This document shows positions 42,766-52,254 of a stretch of DNA of 64,000 nucleotides, piece by piece. Source of the DNA: Endozoicomonas sp965232255. Its GTDB lineage: Bacteria; Pseudomonadota; Gammaproteobacteria; Pseudomonadales; Endozoicomonadaceae. The DNA lies in NCBI GenBank assembly GCA_965232255.1, contig OZ246962.1, positions 3,162,001-3,226,000 of the forward strand. Direction: 5' to 3'. The position numbers were made by a program, and so were the translations under genes. The number at the start of each line of letters is the position of its first letter. Within the stretch, counting starts at the first letter, position 1. The notes below the pieces were generated by a model that was given only the letters and a program-made list of their open reading frames with translations, did no database searches and was not told where the DNA came from.

Positions 42766-45700
42766 TATTCGTCCTCCACAGCAAACATACGCTCCAGGAA
42801 TTCTGGTTCAATCTGGCGTAGCTTCAGGGTTTTGGTTTCACCACCTTCTTCTGCGGTTTGGACTAATACTGTAGGGATATTATGATCGCCATTGATATAC
42901 ACAACATCAAACTCATTATCCGATGGATTAATCGCCAGTCGGTCACAGAGCCTGTTCAAACCTTCATAATTAATACGCTCACAGTCGCGCCAGAGTATCA
43001 ATGTTTTCTCCCCAGAAGGCATAGTACCGGTTACTGTAACAAAGCCACGCTCAGGTTGAGCATCAATTTGATTAACGGTTAAGCCAATCAGGTAGTTGAA
43101 TGTTTCAACTAAATCTATTTTTTTCTCTTTATAGGCACCAGCTGAATCTACCGCAATATTCATGGTGTAGTCGAAAGGTTTTCTAAAGTCATCTGTTGAA
43201 AGTAGAGAGGTTTTACTTTCAGTCCCCAGCATGTATTTTAGAATGTACTCATCTTTCAAATTTTGATTGTCATTAAATAGAGAGCTTTTTGGCTGTTTTA
43301 GCCAAATATTATTTAATGTATCTTCATAACTTTCTAGCCTTTGGAACTTCAAGCATAGGCTCAATCCATCATGTGATACTGGCTTACCATTTCTCCATTT
43401 TGATGCAAAGGTGGTTTTCTTTATTCTTGGTAGAATCGTTGTATCTATATAGGAGTTAGACTCCATTAATATAAATTTTCGATTTAATTCATCGGTTCTG
43501 TTGCACTCAATAACAGCACCGGCAGTGCTACCAGATCCGCCAAAAATGTCCAGTACGTAGCTTTCTTTTGCTGTTGCCTGACGAATAAATTTGCTGACAA
43601 ACCCCGTATGTTTGGGGGCTAGAAAAACACCTTTTCGACCAAATAAATTGGAAGTTTCCTTTTCGCCATCTGAATAGTCAACAATGATACTTTTTCCAAC
43701 ATTTGTATCTACTTCATGTAAGAACTTTTTTTGCCTAGGAACTTTTTTCTCGGTAGGTCCACATGCAATTCGGTGATCATCCATCAAAGACTCCCATGAA
43801 TTTCTTTGTGGCTTTTGGGGATCAATAAATTGAGTACCTTTCCAACCTCTTGATGGCATTGCACAGGGTTTACCTGTTATTGGGTGTATAGGTTGATAGT
43901 ACCGATAATTCGGATGATTAGGATCCTTGGTTGTACCAGACTGTTTTTGATCAGACTCCATGATTGTCCAATCACTTTCTGAATAAATCCAGATTTTTGC
44001 GTTTAATTCTTTTGCATGCTCTAGATTGATATATTTCCCATTAGCATCTCGATATTCTGCAAATTTATAGGCATATGTCCCTTTCCATGGGTTGTTTCTT
44101 TTTTCTTGCTCCCAGTCCCAGCCTTGTTTTTCAACCATGTTCTTATATTTTTTATGATGGTCATCGTATATTTTTTTCAGAGATGCTTCTATTGTTGTAA
44201 TGTCTGGATAGTCTGGATTGATTTCAGCTATCAAATGCATTATTTCTTCAAAACCAGGCTTAGGCTCTCGAAAAAGTGAGTAATCTTCTTCGGCAGCAGT
44301 GATATTTTTTGAGTAGACCTCGATATATTCATGATTTGTAGAAAAAGTTTTGGCTCGCCCATCGTTAGTATTTTGAACCCAGATTAGCTCTTCAACTTTA
44401 TTCTCTTTTCCAAATGCAAAGTCCAGTGCTCCTACCAGAGAATCTCTTTCATTTTTATCGATACTTACATAGCATGCCGATGCTTCGCACATGGTTTTTT
44501 CAATTAAAGCCAATCGATCAGCCATCATGGTTGCCCAAGAAGAATGACGATAATTATTTTTGTATGGAATCGCACTGACTTCTGTGTTGTATGGGGGATC
44601 AAGATAAACGCATTTTACTTTGTTAGAAAATTTATTTTGAATTAACCGTAATCCCTGGTAATTATCAGTATGAAATAAATAGCCTCCTATTTGGCTTTCC
44701 AGATTTTCCAAATTGCCTAATAAGCTATTTTTGAATTCTTCACCAAAATGAGTGGTGTCAAGAACTAAGTATTTATTCTTATGTAAAAATTCAGTGGTGA
44801 GTTCTTCGCTAAAGCCATTGAGGTCTTCTATGGCATATAGTGATTTCCATTCAGATATTTGACGCTTGTTTTTTGCTATTTCGGCGTATAACTGCTCTGG
44901 AACAATATCTAACGTGATGCAATAGTTAGTTTCTGTAATAAATTTTCGTTTGGTCCAAAGCTTTTTTTGAAAATTTTCCAGTTGAGATAGAAAATTGATC
45001 AAATCAACCGCAATACTACGAAAACACTGAATCATCCGCAGGTTTTTTTCTATATCAGAAAATGATTCGGCACTCTGTAGGTCATCCAGATGCATAACTT
45101 CATTTTTAATGTAAAAATCCAATTCTCGTCGTAGGAATGATCCTAAATCTTTATGGATAAAATAATCAGAAGTATTTTTAGTCGTATAGTTGTTTAGTTG
45201 CTTTTCCAGATAGGTACGCTTCGGATTTTTTCCAGTGGGTGCCCGCTTGCTTAAATCTACCCAACGAGTCTTCACATCACTATTAGCCAGAATCGCTTTA
45301 ACTGCCTCATCAACCAGCTTGTCCTGCTTACTGCCTTTGGGCATCGCCTTGTACTCAAAGCGAATGACCAGTTCTTCACTCTCGTTACCCAGTGAATTTT
45401 TAACAGTAATCGTTTCTACCGGCAGAATTACATCATCATATTCTTCGCCATCTTCATCCATTCGGATAATGGTTTTGTGCTCAGCCAAAACAAAGCGACG
45501 TTCCTTATCGTTATCCTTTCGATTATCCTTGGCGGTATCAGCAGCGACTAGGCGAAAATGTACGGTACGACCATCGTCCAGTTTAAAGGAATAGTTCGAG
45601 AAATTTTCACCACTTTTAATGTAATACTGGTCTTTATTGGCCCAGTGCAGCATAACCTCTTCGCCCGCATAGGGGATAGCGTAGGTATCGCCTTTATAGC

Positions 45701-46091
45701 GGCGCTGGCTAATAAAGTCGCCGTTGTCGTAATAACGGGAAAAGAAAGTCAGCAGATGGCTGAATACCGCATTTTCATGCTCGACACTGCCGTTCATGGT
45801 TTCTTTTATTTTGGCCTTTAACTCACGCACTCTAGGGATGTCATCTGCTGGCATACCTAGTTCCTGTGCCTTTTTTTCTGCCTCTGCCAGCTCGGTCTGC
45901 AATTGCTCAATACTGGCGGCACTGCCAGAAGCTAATGCAGCCTCTACCTTTTCTTTCAGGCGTTTTTCCAGATACTCATTAATTTCATCAGCCCGGGCAT
46001 TGATGATGCGATAAATGCCAAAGTCCAGGTCAGGACGATCAATCTGAAAAATCTCACGCAGCTTGGCGACCAGGTCGTTAAACTTGCTCAT
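42765..46091 (-). CDS. Beta-class site-specific adenine DNA methyltransferase (Mod-like, enlarged)
   Basis: An 1,108-residue DNA methyltransferase. The catalytic motif IV, YLDPPYNTE (DPPY), is near residue 497 and the cofactor motif I, DIFGGSGSTAGAV, near residue 849. IV before I makes it beta class, as in type III Mod enzymes that make N6-methyladenine. The ~480-residue N-terminal part, with a coiled segment (near 25-75), is much longer than in standard Mod (~650 residues). The region between the motifs should include the target recognition domain. The central DNA (about 43.1-45.2 kb) is visibly AT-richer than both ends. It lies 43 bp downstream of the SNF2 gene and is coupled to Res. Confidence 0.88.
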   Translation of the reverse strand: MSKFNDLVAKLREIFQIDRPDLDFGIYRIINARADEINEYLEKRLKEKVEAALASGSAASIEQLQTELAEAEKKAQELGMPADDIPRVRELKAKIKETMNGSVEHENAVFSHLLTFFSRYYDNGDFISQRRYKGDTYAIPYAGEEVMLHWANKDQYYIKSGENFSNYSFKLDDGRTVHFRLVAADTAKDNRKDNDKERRFVLAEHKTIIRMDEDGEEYDDVILPVETITVKNSLGNESEELVIRFEYKAMPKGSKQDKLVDEAVKAILANSDVKTRWVDLSKRAPTGKNPKRTYLEKQLNNYTTKNTSDYFIHKDLGSFLRRELDFYIKNEVMHLDDLQSAESFSDIEKNLRMIQCFRSIAVDLINFLSQLENFQKKLWTKRKFITETNYCITLDIVPEQLYAEIAKNKRQISEWKSLYAIEDLNGFSEELTTEFLHKNKYLVLDTTHFGEEFKNSLLGNLENLESQIGGYLFHTDNYQGLRLIQNKFSNKVKCVYLDPPYNTEVSAIPYKNNYRHSSWATMMADRLALIEKTMCEASACYVSIDKNERDSLVGALDFAFGKENKVEELIWVQNTNDGRAKTFSTNHEYIEVYSKNITAAEEDYSLFREPKPGFEEIMHLIAEINPDYPDITTIEASLKKIYDDHHKKYKNMVEKQGWDWEQEKRNNPWKGTYAYKFAEYRDANGKYINLEHAKELNAKIWIYSESDWTIMESDQKQSGTTKDPNHPNYRYYQPIHPITGKPCAMPSRGWKGTQFIDPQKPQRNSWESLMDDHRIACGPTEKKVPRQKKFLHEVDTNVGKSIIVDYSDGEKETSNLFGRKGVFLAPKHTGFVSKFIRQATAKESYVLDIFGGSGSTAGAVIECNRTDELNRKFILMESNSYIDTTILPRIKKTTFASKWRNGKPVSHDGLSLCLKFQRLESYEDTLNNIWLKQPKSSLFNDNQNLKDEYILKYMLGTESKTSLLSTDDFRKPFDYTMNIAVDSAGAYKEKKIDLVETFNYLIGLTVNQIDAQPERGFVTVTGTMPSGEKTLILWRDCERINYEGLNRLCDRLAINPSDNEFDVVYINGDHNIPTVLVQTAEEGGETKTLKLRQIEPEFLERMFAVEDE

Positions 46092-46134
46092 TAACTTTCT
46101 CGCTTGGGGAGTGATTAAATGGGAAAAGGAGGGA

Positions 46135-49014
46135 TTACTGGACTTGCCAGCGAATAGTGAACAGCGGCTGGGTTACCGTGGTTTGCTTGAGCCGGGACTC
46201 AAGTGAGGTAATGAGCTCATCACGTTTTTCCATAATGTCGTCTTCCACGTTAAAGATTTCCTGTCTTTGGCGGCGTTGCAGTCTTTCCAGATCACGCAGG
46301 GCTTTTTGAGCATCCTGCTGTTCTTCAAGGGTTTGAGCCTGTCGGCTGTCACGCTTAATCGCTTTGATTTTGCTTTTGGTATCGTGCAGAGCCTGCTCTG
46401 CGGCTAATACCTTGTCGTCTGCCCACTTTTCTAGCTTGTCCCTTTCCTGCTGGAAAAAGACATTGTTAGCTTCCAATGCTTTGGAGAGGGTGGCATCCAC
46501 CTGCCGCTGATTCTGTTGTAGCAGACGTTCGGGAATGGGTGTGACGCTGTCGTCTGATTGCCGAGCGGGGAGATTGAATAGCTTTTGGCAGACTTCACTT
46601 TCTATCATCTGACCATTGTCGTTAAGACCGGTAAATATCAGGTACTGTTCCGTCTGCAATGATTTAATGGTTAACAGCGTCAGGGTTAACCATCCGGATT
46701 GGCTTTGCATCTGTTCAGCTATGGCTACTTTGGCATTGTGTGCTTGGTAATCGAAGATCAGGCTGCTGGTAGGCAGTTCCAGTTTGCAGGCACTTTCTAC
46801 CACATACTCGCCCAATGGATGGGTCAGACGGTAGGCGTGGCTGTGGTGGCTGATTTCCCGTTTCTCACCATTGGCCCTTAGCAGTTCATAAATACCGGCC
46901 GGTGCATTGTCGGCAGCAGTTTTGATCGGTTTGGATAGCGTAAAGCGATGGTTGGCAAGATCAAATTCAGCCTGATTGTGTAACTGGTATTGCGTGACGG
47001 TCCAGAACCAACGGCTGATTTTATCAAGACGCTGTTCTGCCTGATTTAGCTGGATTTTCAGCAGGTCGTGAATATCTTCATCAAAGTTTTCCAGCAGCAG
47101 TTGTTGAGTGTCTTTCAACCTGCCCTTGATCTCTTCTTCCAGCTGCTTTTGCAGGGCATCAAAGGCGGCGGAAATTTCCTCGGGGGTGCGGCAGCTTTCG
47201 TAGATAAACTGAATGCGTTTTTCAAAATCCACACCGGACTCAATGGAACCCAGAACATCGTCGGAAGCACCAAATACACCATCGAACAGGTTAAATTTTT
47301 CGGTGAGCAGTTCCAGCACACGCTGATCGGCATAGTTGCGCTGGTTAATAAAGTTGATGACCACCACATCGTGCTTCTGGCCATAACGATGGCATCGGCC
47401 AATCCGTTGCTCAACCCGTTGAGGATTCCAGGGCAGGTCGTAGTTTATTAGTAACGAACAGAATTGCAGATTAACCCCTTCTGCGGCGGCCTCGGTGGCA
47501 ATCATGATCTGTGCATGTTCGCTGAAGTGGTCGATCAGAGCGGTACGGCGATCAACGGCGGGGGAGCCGGTAATTTTGTTAGAACCCTGATTTTCAGTTA
47601 ACCACTGCTGATAGATTTTTGTGGTTTCTGGAGTGTTGTTGGTTCCACTGAAGGTGACGATTTTATTGCCATAACCGTTTGCTGCCAGATAATGAGCAAT
47701 GTATTCCTGAGTTTTCTTGGATTCAGTGAAAATAATGGCTTTGTTTTCGGCGTTCATGGCCGCCATTTGTTCAAAGCCGGTTTTCAATGCTTTTAGCAGA
47801 GCTTTTAGCTTGCTGTCCGAGGTAATGCTTTTGGCCTGATTGATATAGCCATTAATTTCCAGAATTTCAGCATCGAGCAGACGTGGATCAGGCTCATGGT
47901 TATCGGGTTGATCGATTTCATTGGTGCTGCCTTCGCTATCCAGCTCATCCAAGTATTCGGATTCCAGATCTTCATCATCGAGAATATCCGCAATGATATT
48001 GGTGTCTAATTTCTGGTCACGAAGGTTTTCCAGCCGATGATTGATGATTTGCAGCGTACTGAGAACTGCATGGGAGCTTGATGCCAGCAGCTTTCTCAGT
48101 ATCAATCCGGTCAGGTGGCGTTGTTGCTTGGGCAAGGCATAGCTTTCTTCACGTTCTAGCAGTGCGGAGACACCATCATAGAGGGCCTGCTCAGCATCAC
48201 TGGGAGTAAAGGGAATGGTGATGGTTTTACGTTCGGTATAACGAATGTATTCTAAAACCTGCTTTCTCAGGGTTCTTTTGACAAAGCTGCTGAGCCGGGC
48301 TTTCAAATCTGGCAGATCGGCACTGCTGGACATAAACTGCTTGCGGAAAGTCGTGTGGTCACCAAATAGATGCTCATCAATTATGGTGGACAGCCCATAC
48401 AGTTCCATCAATGAGTTCTGTAATGGCGTTGCCGTCAATAGCAACTTCTGGCGTCCATTAAGAGCCCGTTTAAGTGCTTGCCCCATCTTGTTGCTTTCTC
48501 GATGGGCGTTACGCAGCTTGTGAGCTTCGTCGATAACCACCAGATTCCATGGTTCTGCTAGCAGCTTTTCTTCCAGTCGTGCCGCGTAATGGTAAGAGCA
48601 AATGACGATCTGTTTATTGTTAAGCGGGTTATAGATCCCGTCCCCTTGCAGGGTAGCCCAAGTGCGGGCATCCAATACTACAGAGGGTAGGTTGAATTTT
48701 TCCTTTAACTCCTGAGCCCACTGGAGGCGGAGTGATGCAGGGCAGATGATCAACAGCCTCCGCTTATGTTCTGCCCATAGCTGGCAAAGCACTAATCCTG
48801 CTTCAATAGTTTTTCCCAAACCGACTTCATCCGCTAGAACTACGCCTTTGGTCAATGGATTATTCAGGGCAAACAGAGCTGCCTCAATTTGATGAGGATT
48901 CAGGTCTACACTGGCATCGAATAGTGATTGTGATAGGCGATCAACACCGCTGTTGGCATGGCGGATACTGAGTTCGTATGCGTAGTATTTTGCGTGGTAT
49001 GGGGTGATTTGCAT
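46135..49014 (-). CDS. SNF2/HepA-type helicase, first gene of the restriction-like operon
   Basis: A ~959-residue Swi2/Snf2 ATPase. Motif I is LADEVGLGKTIEAGLVL near residue 61, motif II is VVIDEAHKLRN (DEAH) near 161, and motif III is LLTATPLQNS. The C-terminal motor half has INYDLPWNPQRVEQRIGRCHRYGQ near residue 531. DEVGLGKT and the R-HR-GQ motif are the RapA/HepA form. The last ~150 residues are a long coiled coil (ERDKLEKWADDKV ... RDLERLQRRQRQE). Such helicases remodel or push proteins along DNA. Leading an operon with Mod and Res, it probably works in DNA surveillance. I chose the ATG at 49014; the frame continues to 49047. Confidence 0.88.
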   Translation of the reverse strand: MQITPYHAKYYAYELSIRHANSGVDRLSQSLFDASVDLNPHQIEAALFALNNPLTKGVVLADEVGLGKTIEAGLVLCQLWAEHKRRLLIICPASLRLQWAQELKEKFNLPSVVLDARTWATLQGDGIYNPLNNKQIVICSYHYAARLEEKLLAEPWNLVVIDEAHKLRNAHRESNKMGQALKRALNGRQKLLLTATPLQNSLMELYGLSTIIDEHLFGDHTTFRKQFMSSSADLPDLKARLSSFVKRTLRKQVLEYIRYTERKTITIPFTPSDAEQALYDGVSALLEREESYALPKQQRHLTGLILRKLLASSSHAVLSTLQIINHRLENLRDQKLDTNIIADILDDEDLESEYLDELDSEGSTNEIDQPDNHEPDPRLLDAEILEINGYINQAKSITSDSKLKALLKALKTGFEQMAAMNAENKAIIFTESKKTQEYIAHYLAANGYGNKIVTFSGTNNTPETTKIYQQWLTENQGSNKITGSPAVDRRTALIDHFSEHAQIMIATEAAAEGVNLQFCSLLINYDLPWNPQRVEQRIGRCHRYGQKHDVVVINFINQRNYADQRVLELLTEKFNLFDGVFGASDDVLGSIESGVDFEKRIQFIYESCRTPEEISAAFDALQKQLEEEIKGRLKDTQQLLLENFDEDIHDLLKIQLNQAEQRLDKISRWFWTVTQYQLHNQAEFDLANHRFTLSKPIKTAADNAPAGIYELLRANGEKREISHHSHAYRLTHPLGEYVVESACKLELPTSSLIFDYQAHNAKVAIAEQMQSQSGWLTLTLLTIKSLQTEQYLIFTGLNDNGQMIESEVCQKLFNLPARQSDDSVTPIPERLLQQNQRQVDATLSKALEANNVFFQQERDKLEKWADDKVLAAEQALHDTKSKIKAIKRDSRQAQTLEEQQDAQKALRDLERLQRRQRQEIFNVEDDIMEKRDELITSLESRLKQTTVTQPLFTIRWQVQ

Positions 49015-49646
49015 GTGGTACAAGCAGCCGGGCACGCTACCGCCCACAGCTTGTACCGTTGCCTTTTATTGACACAGGGGAGCATGGGGCCAGATAGCTC
49101 AGAGGAGGTTTTAAGGAAGGGATTGATTGTACGACCAAATATATTTAAGGCGATAGTTGTATATTAGCAGAACGAGTGTTTCAAAATAGGAACGCACATT
49201 GGCTCAGAAAAGAGATTTCTGATTATCGCTGATGAAGTACGACTCGGTAGGAGTCGTCGGACTGTCAGTAAAAAGCTTCCTGAGAACCATCCCACACCCA
49301 AAACGCCACAAAAAAACGGCACCATTCTACCAGTACGAATTTCACCGCAAAATGCGCTGAAGGTACAGGTTGGTACCGTTTTTAAGGCTTAGGTTACAAT
49401 CAAATTGTAACCCAAATTCCAATTCAATCTTTTAAGTTATTCATTTCATTATCATAATGGTCGCTGTGAAATTCATACCACATAACATTAGTCAGATGTT
49501 GTTTAGAACGTAAGTTATTGATATTTATTGTCTTTACATGCTCCTTTTATAACAATTCGGCATCATTTAGTATCATATAGCAACGTGATTTGTGACCTAA
49601 ATTGAAACCTGACGAAAAAGAACAAAAAATATACGGAAGTTGTTGT
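49015..49646. other. Junction between restriction-like operon and prophage
   Basis: No gene is supported. The left part should hold the operon promoter on the minus strand. From about 49380 it becomes very AT-rich and ends in the integrase leader. The prophage attachment site may lie here, but I found no tRNA or duplicated core that would fix it, since the other end of the prophage is outside the window. Confidence 0.4.
49392..49412. repeat. Inverted repeat in prophage left junction
   Basis: GGTTACAA, TCAAA, TTGTAACC: a perfect 8-bp inverted repeat with a 5-base loop, ~250 bp before the integrase. It could be an integrase arm site, an operator or a weak terminator. Confidence 0.5.
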
Positions 49647-50813
49647 ATGACTATTGCATGCCAAAAAAGGAAGCGCAAAAGCGGTAATGTATATCGCTAT
49701 GTGGTGACTGTTCGCAAGAAATATTTTTCCGCCACCGAGAGCCTGACCTTTCCCGACAAGGCATCCGGCCGGGCCTGGGCCAAGGCGGTGGAACAGGACA
49801 TGCTGGAGCAGTCGGTCAATGCCGAGCAGGAGACGCTTCGCTATGAGTCGGCCAAATCCCGCTCCGGTGATATTACCCTGAACCAGTACCTCGAAGCCTA
49901 CTGCCGGAAAATGGCATCGCTGCGCAAGGAGAGCCAGATCAGCTACCGGGATATGCAGGCCATCAAGTTCTGGCAGCGGTCATGGTTGGCGGAGAAGCGC
50001 TCAAAGGAGATCACCAGTGAAATGCTGATCGATCTGCTGGATGAACGTCTGGAAAAAGTTACGCCGGCCACCAACCATCTTTATGTATCCGTCCTGCGTC
50101 GTGCGCTGGATTTCCAGAAGCGGGTTGGTTTGTTTTTCAGGCGTTTTATCACCGATGAGCTGATGAAAGAGCTGTGGAAGCTGAAACTGGTGGGCAAGTC
50201 GAAAGAGGACGACACCCGTCCAACGGAGCATCAGGTTTACTTGCTCTACAAAGCGTTCCTGGGCAGTTACAACACGCCCCATTCCAAAGTCCCATACCAC
50301 CATATGATGCTGTTCAGCATTTACAGCGCTTTCCGCGAAGGTGAGATTTGCAACATTCGCTACAGCGATCTGGATATGGCCCACGGCGAGGTGATTATCA
50401 GGGACCGGAAAGACCCCAAGAAAAAATACGGCAATCACCAGAAAGTGCCGCTGTGTCCGGTCTGTCTGGAGATCATTGCCATGCAGCCCCGGGTCGAAGG
50501 CGAAGACAGGATTTTCCCGTTCAAGGCGCAGACAGTTTCTACCAAATTTTCAGAGAGAACCAAGGCTCTGGGTTTCCCGGAATTGCGGTTCCACTCCTTC
50601 CGCCATGAAGGGATCTCCCGCTTTTTCGAGCAGAAGATGAGCATCCCGGAGGTGGCCATCCGCAGTGGTCACAAGACCTGGGACAATCTGCGTCGGTACA
50701 CGCACCTGATCCATCGCAACCCGCCGGATTTCTGGGCGAGCTGTGTGCAGATTGAGAAGGAATATTGGGCCAGCAATGAGTGCCAGAACGCTCGTTGGAG
50801 CAAGCAACGGTAA
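49647..50813 (+). CDS. Prophage tyrosine integrase
   Basis: A 388-residue tyrosine recombinase that would integrate and excise the prophage. The N-terminal ~60 residues are a basic arm-binding part (KRKRKSGNVYRYVVTVRKKYFS), followed by a SAM-like core-binding domain (NQYLEAYCRKMASL) and the catalytic domain. Visible active-site residues are Arg in SAFREGEICNI, Lys in the RKDPKKKYG hairpin, HSFRHEG (HxxR), SGHKTWDNL and the nucleophile Tyr in LRRYTHL. The ATG at 49647 has a GGAAG ribosome site; the frame opens at a TTG at 49602. It marks the left prophage end. Confidence 0.93.
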   Translation: MTIACQKRKRKSGNVYRYVVTVRKKYFSATESLTFPDKASGRAWAKAVEQDMLEQSVNAEQETLRYESAKSRSGDITLNQYLEAYCRKMASLRKESQISYRDMQAIKFWQRSWLAEKRSKEITSEMLIDLLDERLEKVTPATNHLYVSVLRRALDFQKRVGLFFRRFITDELMKELWKLKLVGKSKEDDTRPTEHQVYLLYKAFLGSYNTPHSKVPYHHMMLFSIYSAFREGEICNIRYSDLDMAHGEVIIRDRKDPKKKYGNHQKVPLCPVCLEIIAMQPRVEGEDRIFPFKAQTVSTKFSERTKALGFPELRFHSFRHEGISRFFEQKMSIPEVAIRSGHKTWDNLRRYTHLIHRNPPDFWASCVQIEKEYWASNECQNARWSKQR

Positions 50814-50922
50814 AAGAGCCTGAGCAAAATGCAGATATCATTGAGCGTTATCGCTGATGGGTCTACCATCTGGAGCAAACCCCTCCCGCTTCCCATCAGC
50901 TCAGCGCACCGCGAGGGGTTAC

Positions 50923-51204
50923 TCACACCAACCTGAGTTCCAGTCGCTTCCCCATCACTTCAGCTGCATGAGATAAGGTTCTAAGATTCAGGCTGGTGTT
51001 GTCCGGATCAAGCAGACGATCCAGCTGCGAGCGACTGGTTCCGAGCAGCTTGGCAAAAGCGGACTTGTTCACACCTTCCCTTTTCAGGTACTCGTCAATC
51101 TGCCAGGCAATGACCCGTTTCATGGCCTCAGCCTGACATTCAGCCAACAGGCCATCTTCTGCCAGAAAATCATCAAAGCTACTGCCAATGTGTGGGTTGC
51201 TCAT
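50923..51204 (-). CDS. XRE-family HTH protein (antitoxin-like)
   Basis: A 93-residue protein with a Cro/C1-type helix-turn-helix (KSAFAKLLGTSRSQLDRLL near residue 48) and an N-terminal part typical of HigA-like antitoxins (DDFLAEDGLLAECQAEAMKR). A cognate toxin is not visible in full. The ATG overlaps the TGA of a short upstream frame (51201-51278, ending LRHDGLLEDKRSQQ), like the overlap in toxin-antitoxin pairs, so a decayed partner is possible. It lies next to the integrase on the opposite strand. Confidence 0.75.
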   Translation of the reverse strand: MSNPHIGSSFDDFLAEDGLLAECQAEAMKRVIAWQIDEYLKREGVNKSAFAKLLGTSRSQLDRLLDPDNTSLNLRTLSHAAEVMGKRLELRLV

Positions 51205-51319
51205 TGTTGACTCCTTTTATCTTCCAATAAACCATCGTGTCTCAACTTCACGAAGTCCAGATCAATGGTTGGGTTGGGCTACCGGCAGAATAATTGCCTT
51301 CAAGACCGGATCAAGGATG

Positions 51320-51610
51320 CTAAGCGGGCTCAAAGCTGATTTTGAGTTTGTAACCAATGGCTTTGGCGTACTCTTCAATGGTTGACAACCGTGGCGAGCT
51401 ATCAGAATTAACATTCTCAAGCCGGGAGATATTGCTTTTCTGCGTGCACAAAATCCCGGCAAGCTCCTCCTGACTGAGACCGGCCTCTTTGCGCAAGGCA
51501 ATCAGCTTTTTCCTCAGTTCAAATGCCAGTTCCTGCTTTTCGTACTCCTCACGCACTGCCGGCCTGGACAGCGCCTTCTTCTTGAAATCTTCAAATGATG
51601 GTCTGCTCAT
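51320..51610 (-). CDS. higA: HigA-type XRE antitoxin
   Basis: A ~96-residue antitoxin with an N-terminal toxin-binding region (PSFEDFKKKALSRPAVREEY) and a Cro/C1-type helix-turn-helix (AGLSQEELAGILCTQKSNIS). It follows the HigB-like toxin gene with a 4-bp ATGA overlap, toxin first, the hallmark of higBA. The ATG at 51610 is preferred over the longer frame. It probably represses its own operon. Confidence 0.88.
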   Translation of the reverse strand: MSRPSFEDFKKKALSRPAVREEYEKQELAFELRKKLIALRKEAGLSQEELAGILCTQKSNISRLENVNSDSSPRLSTIEEYAKAIGYKLKISFEPA

Positions 51611-51930
51611 CGGGTCACCTCTTTCATGCGTCGTTTGGCAAGTTCCAACTCCTTTCTGGGTGTCTTTTGCGTCTTTTTTATAAAGGAGTGCAGGATGATG
51701 ATTTCCTGCCCCTTTACCATGCAATATAAAGAACGGCCAATGCCTTCCCTGCCCCTGGCCCGAATCTCAAAAAGACCGTCACCCATTGGCGCGGTGTAAG
51801 GTTTACCCAAGGCTGGGCCAAACTCTTTAATCATCTCGGCAATACGGATGAAATTAGCCAATACCCCATCAGGAAAGGCATAAGTCGCTTCTTCTACTTT
51901 TTCGTTATAAAACGTAATTTGCCAATTCAT
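51607..51930 (-). CDS. higB: HigB-type (RelE/Gp49-like) toxin
   Basis: A 107-residue toxin of the Gp49-like HigB group. Characteristic segments are ITFYNEKVEEATYAFPDG, ALGKPYTAPMGDGLFEIRARG, IGRSLYCMVKGQEIIILHSF and KKTQKTPRKELELAKRR. It would block translation by cleaving mRNA on the ribosome. The gene is complete, with its ATG at 51930, and overlaps higA by 4 bp. Placement between the integrase and the early operon is a common spot for moron genes in prophages. Confidence 0.88.
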   Translation of the reverse strand: MNWQITFYNEKVEEATYAFPDGVLANFIRIAEMIKEFGPALGKPYTAPMGDGLFEIRARGREGIGRSLYCMVKGQEIIILHSFIKKTQKTPRKELELAKRRMKEVTR

Positions 51931-51982
51931 ACCCTAATGTTATCTTATTTGATAACTTTTGCCAGCAGAATTCATCACTAAC

Positions 51983-52243
51983 CTACAACACCCCCTGCAC
52001 TTTCTCCCACGTCTTGCGATACTTCTCATGCTGGGCATCGATGTAAACCGCCAGGTCCGAGAGCTTCACCATCCACGGGGATTTCTGGCTGTTCATGGTG
52101 CGCACCACCGGCACTGGCAGCTTTTGCGAGGCGGCGGCGATTTTGGCGCGTTTTTCGCACATGCCAAAATACTCCATGCAGATGTCTTCCAGCGGAACGT
52201 AGGGTTTTTCATAGCGGGCAAAAAGCATCAGTTCGGTGTTCAT
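51983..52243 (-). CDS. PrtN-like (pyocin activator) regulator
   Basis: An 86-residue protein matching the PrtN family: FARYEKPYVPLEDICMEYFG, KLPVPVVRTMNSQKSPWMVK, LSDLAVYIDAQHEK. PrtN activates pyocin genes in Pseudomonas. Small phage relatives beside integrases may act as excisionase-like or transcription factors, which I infer here from its place at the end of the leftward operon, near int. The ATG at 52243 has GGAGACAGCCC upstream; the long frame to 52516 is a shadow of the helicase gene. Confidence 0.85.
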   Translation of the reverse strand: MNTELMLFARYEKPYVPLEDICMEYFGMCEKRAKIAAASQKLPVPVVRTMNSQKSPWMVKLSDLAVYIDAQHEKYRKTWEKVQGVL

Positions 52244-52254
52244 GGGCTGTCTCC

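Noticed and set aside
39382..49014. DISARM or BREX assignment for the methyltransferase-helicase operon
   Set aside because: No DUF1998 (DrmB), PLD (DrmC), PglZ or BrxC-like gene is present; the Res and beta-class Mod point to a type III-like system.
49380..49650. tRNA gene as prophage attachment site
   Set aside because: No cloverleaf-like sequence or tRNA 3' end was found; only an AT-rich stretch with a small inverted repeat.
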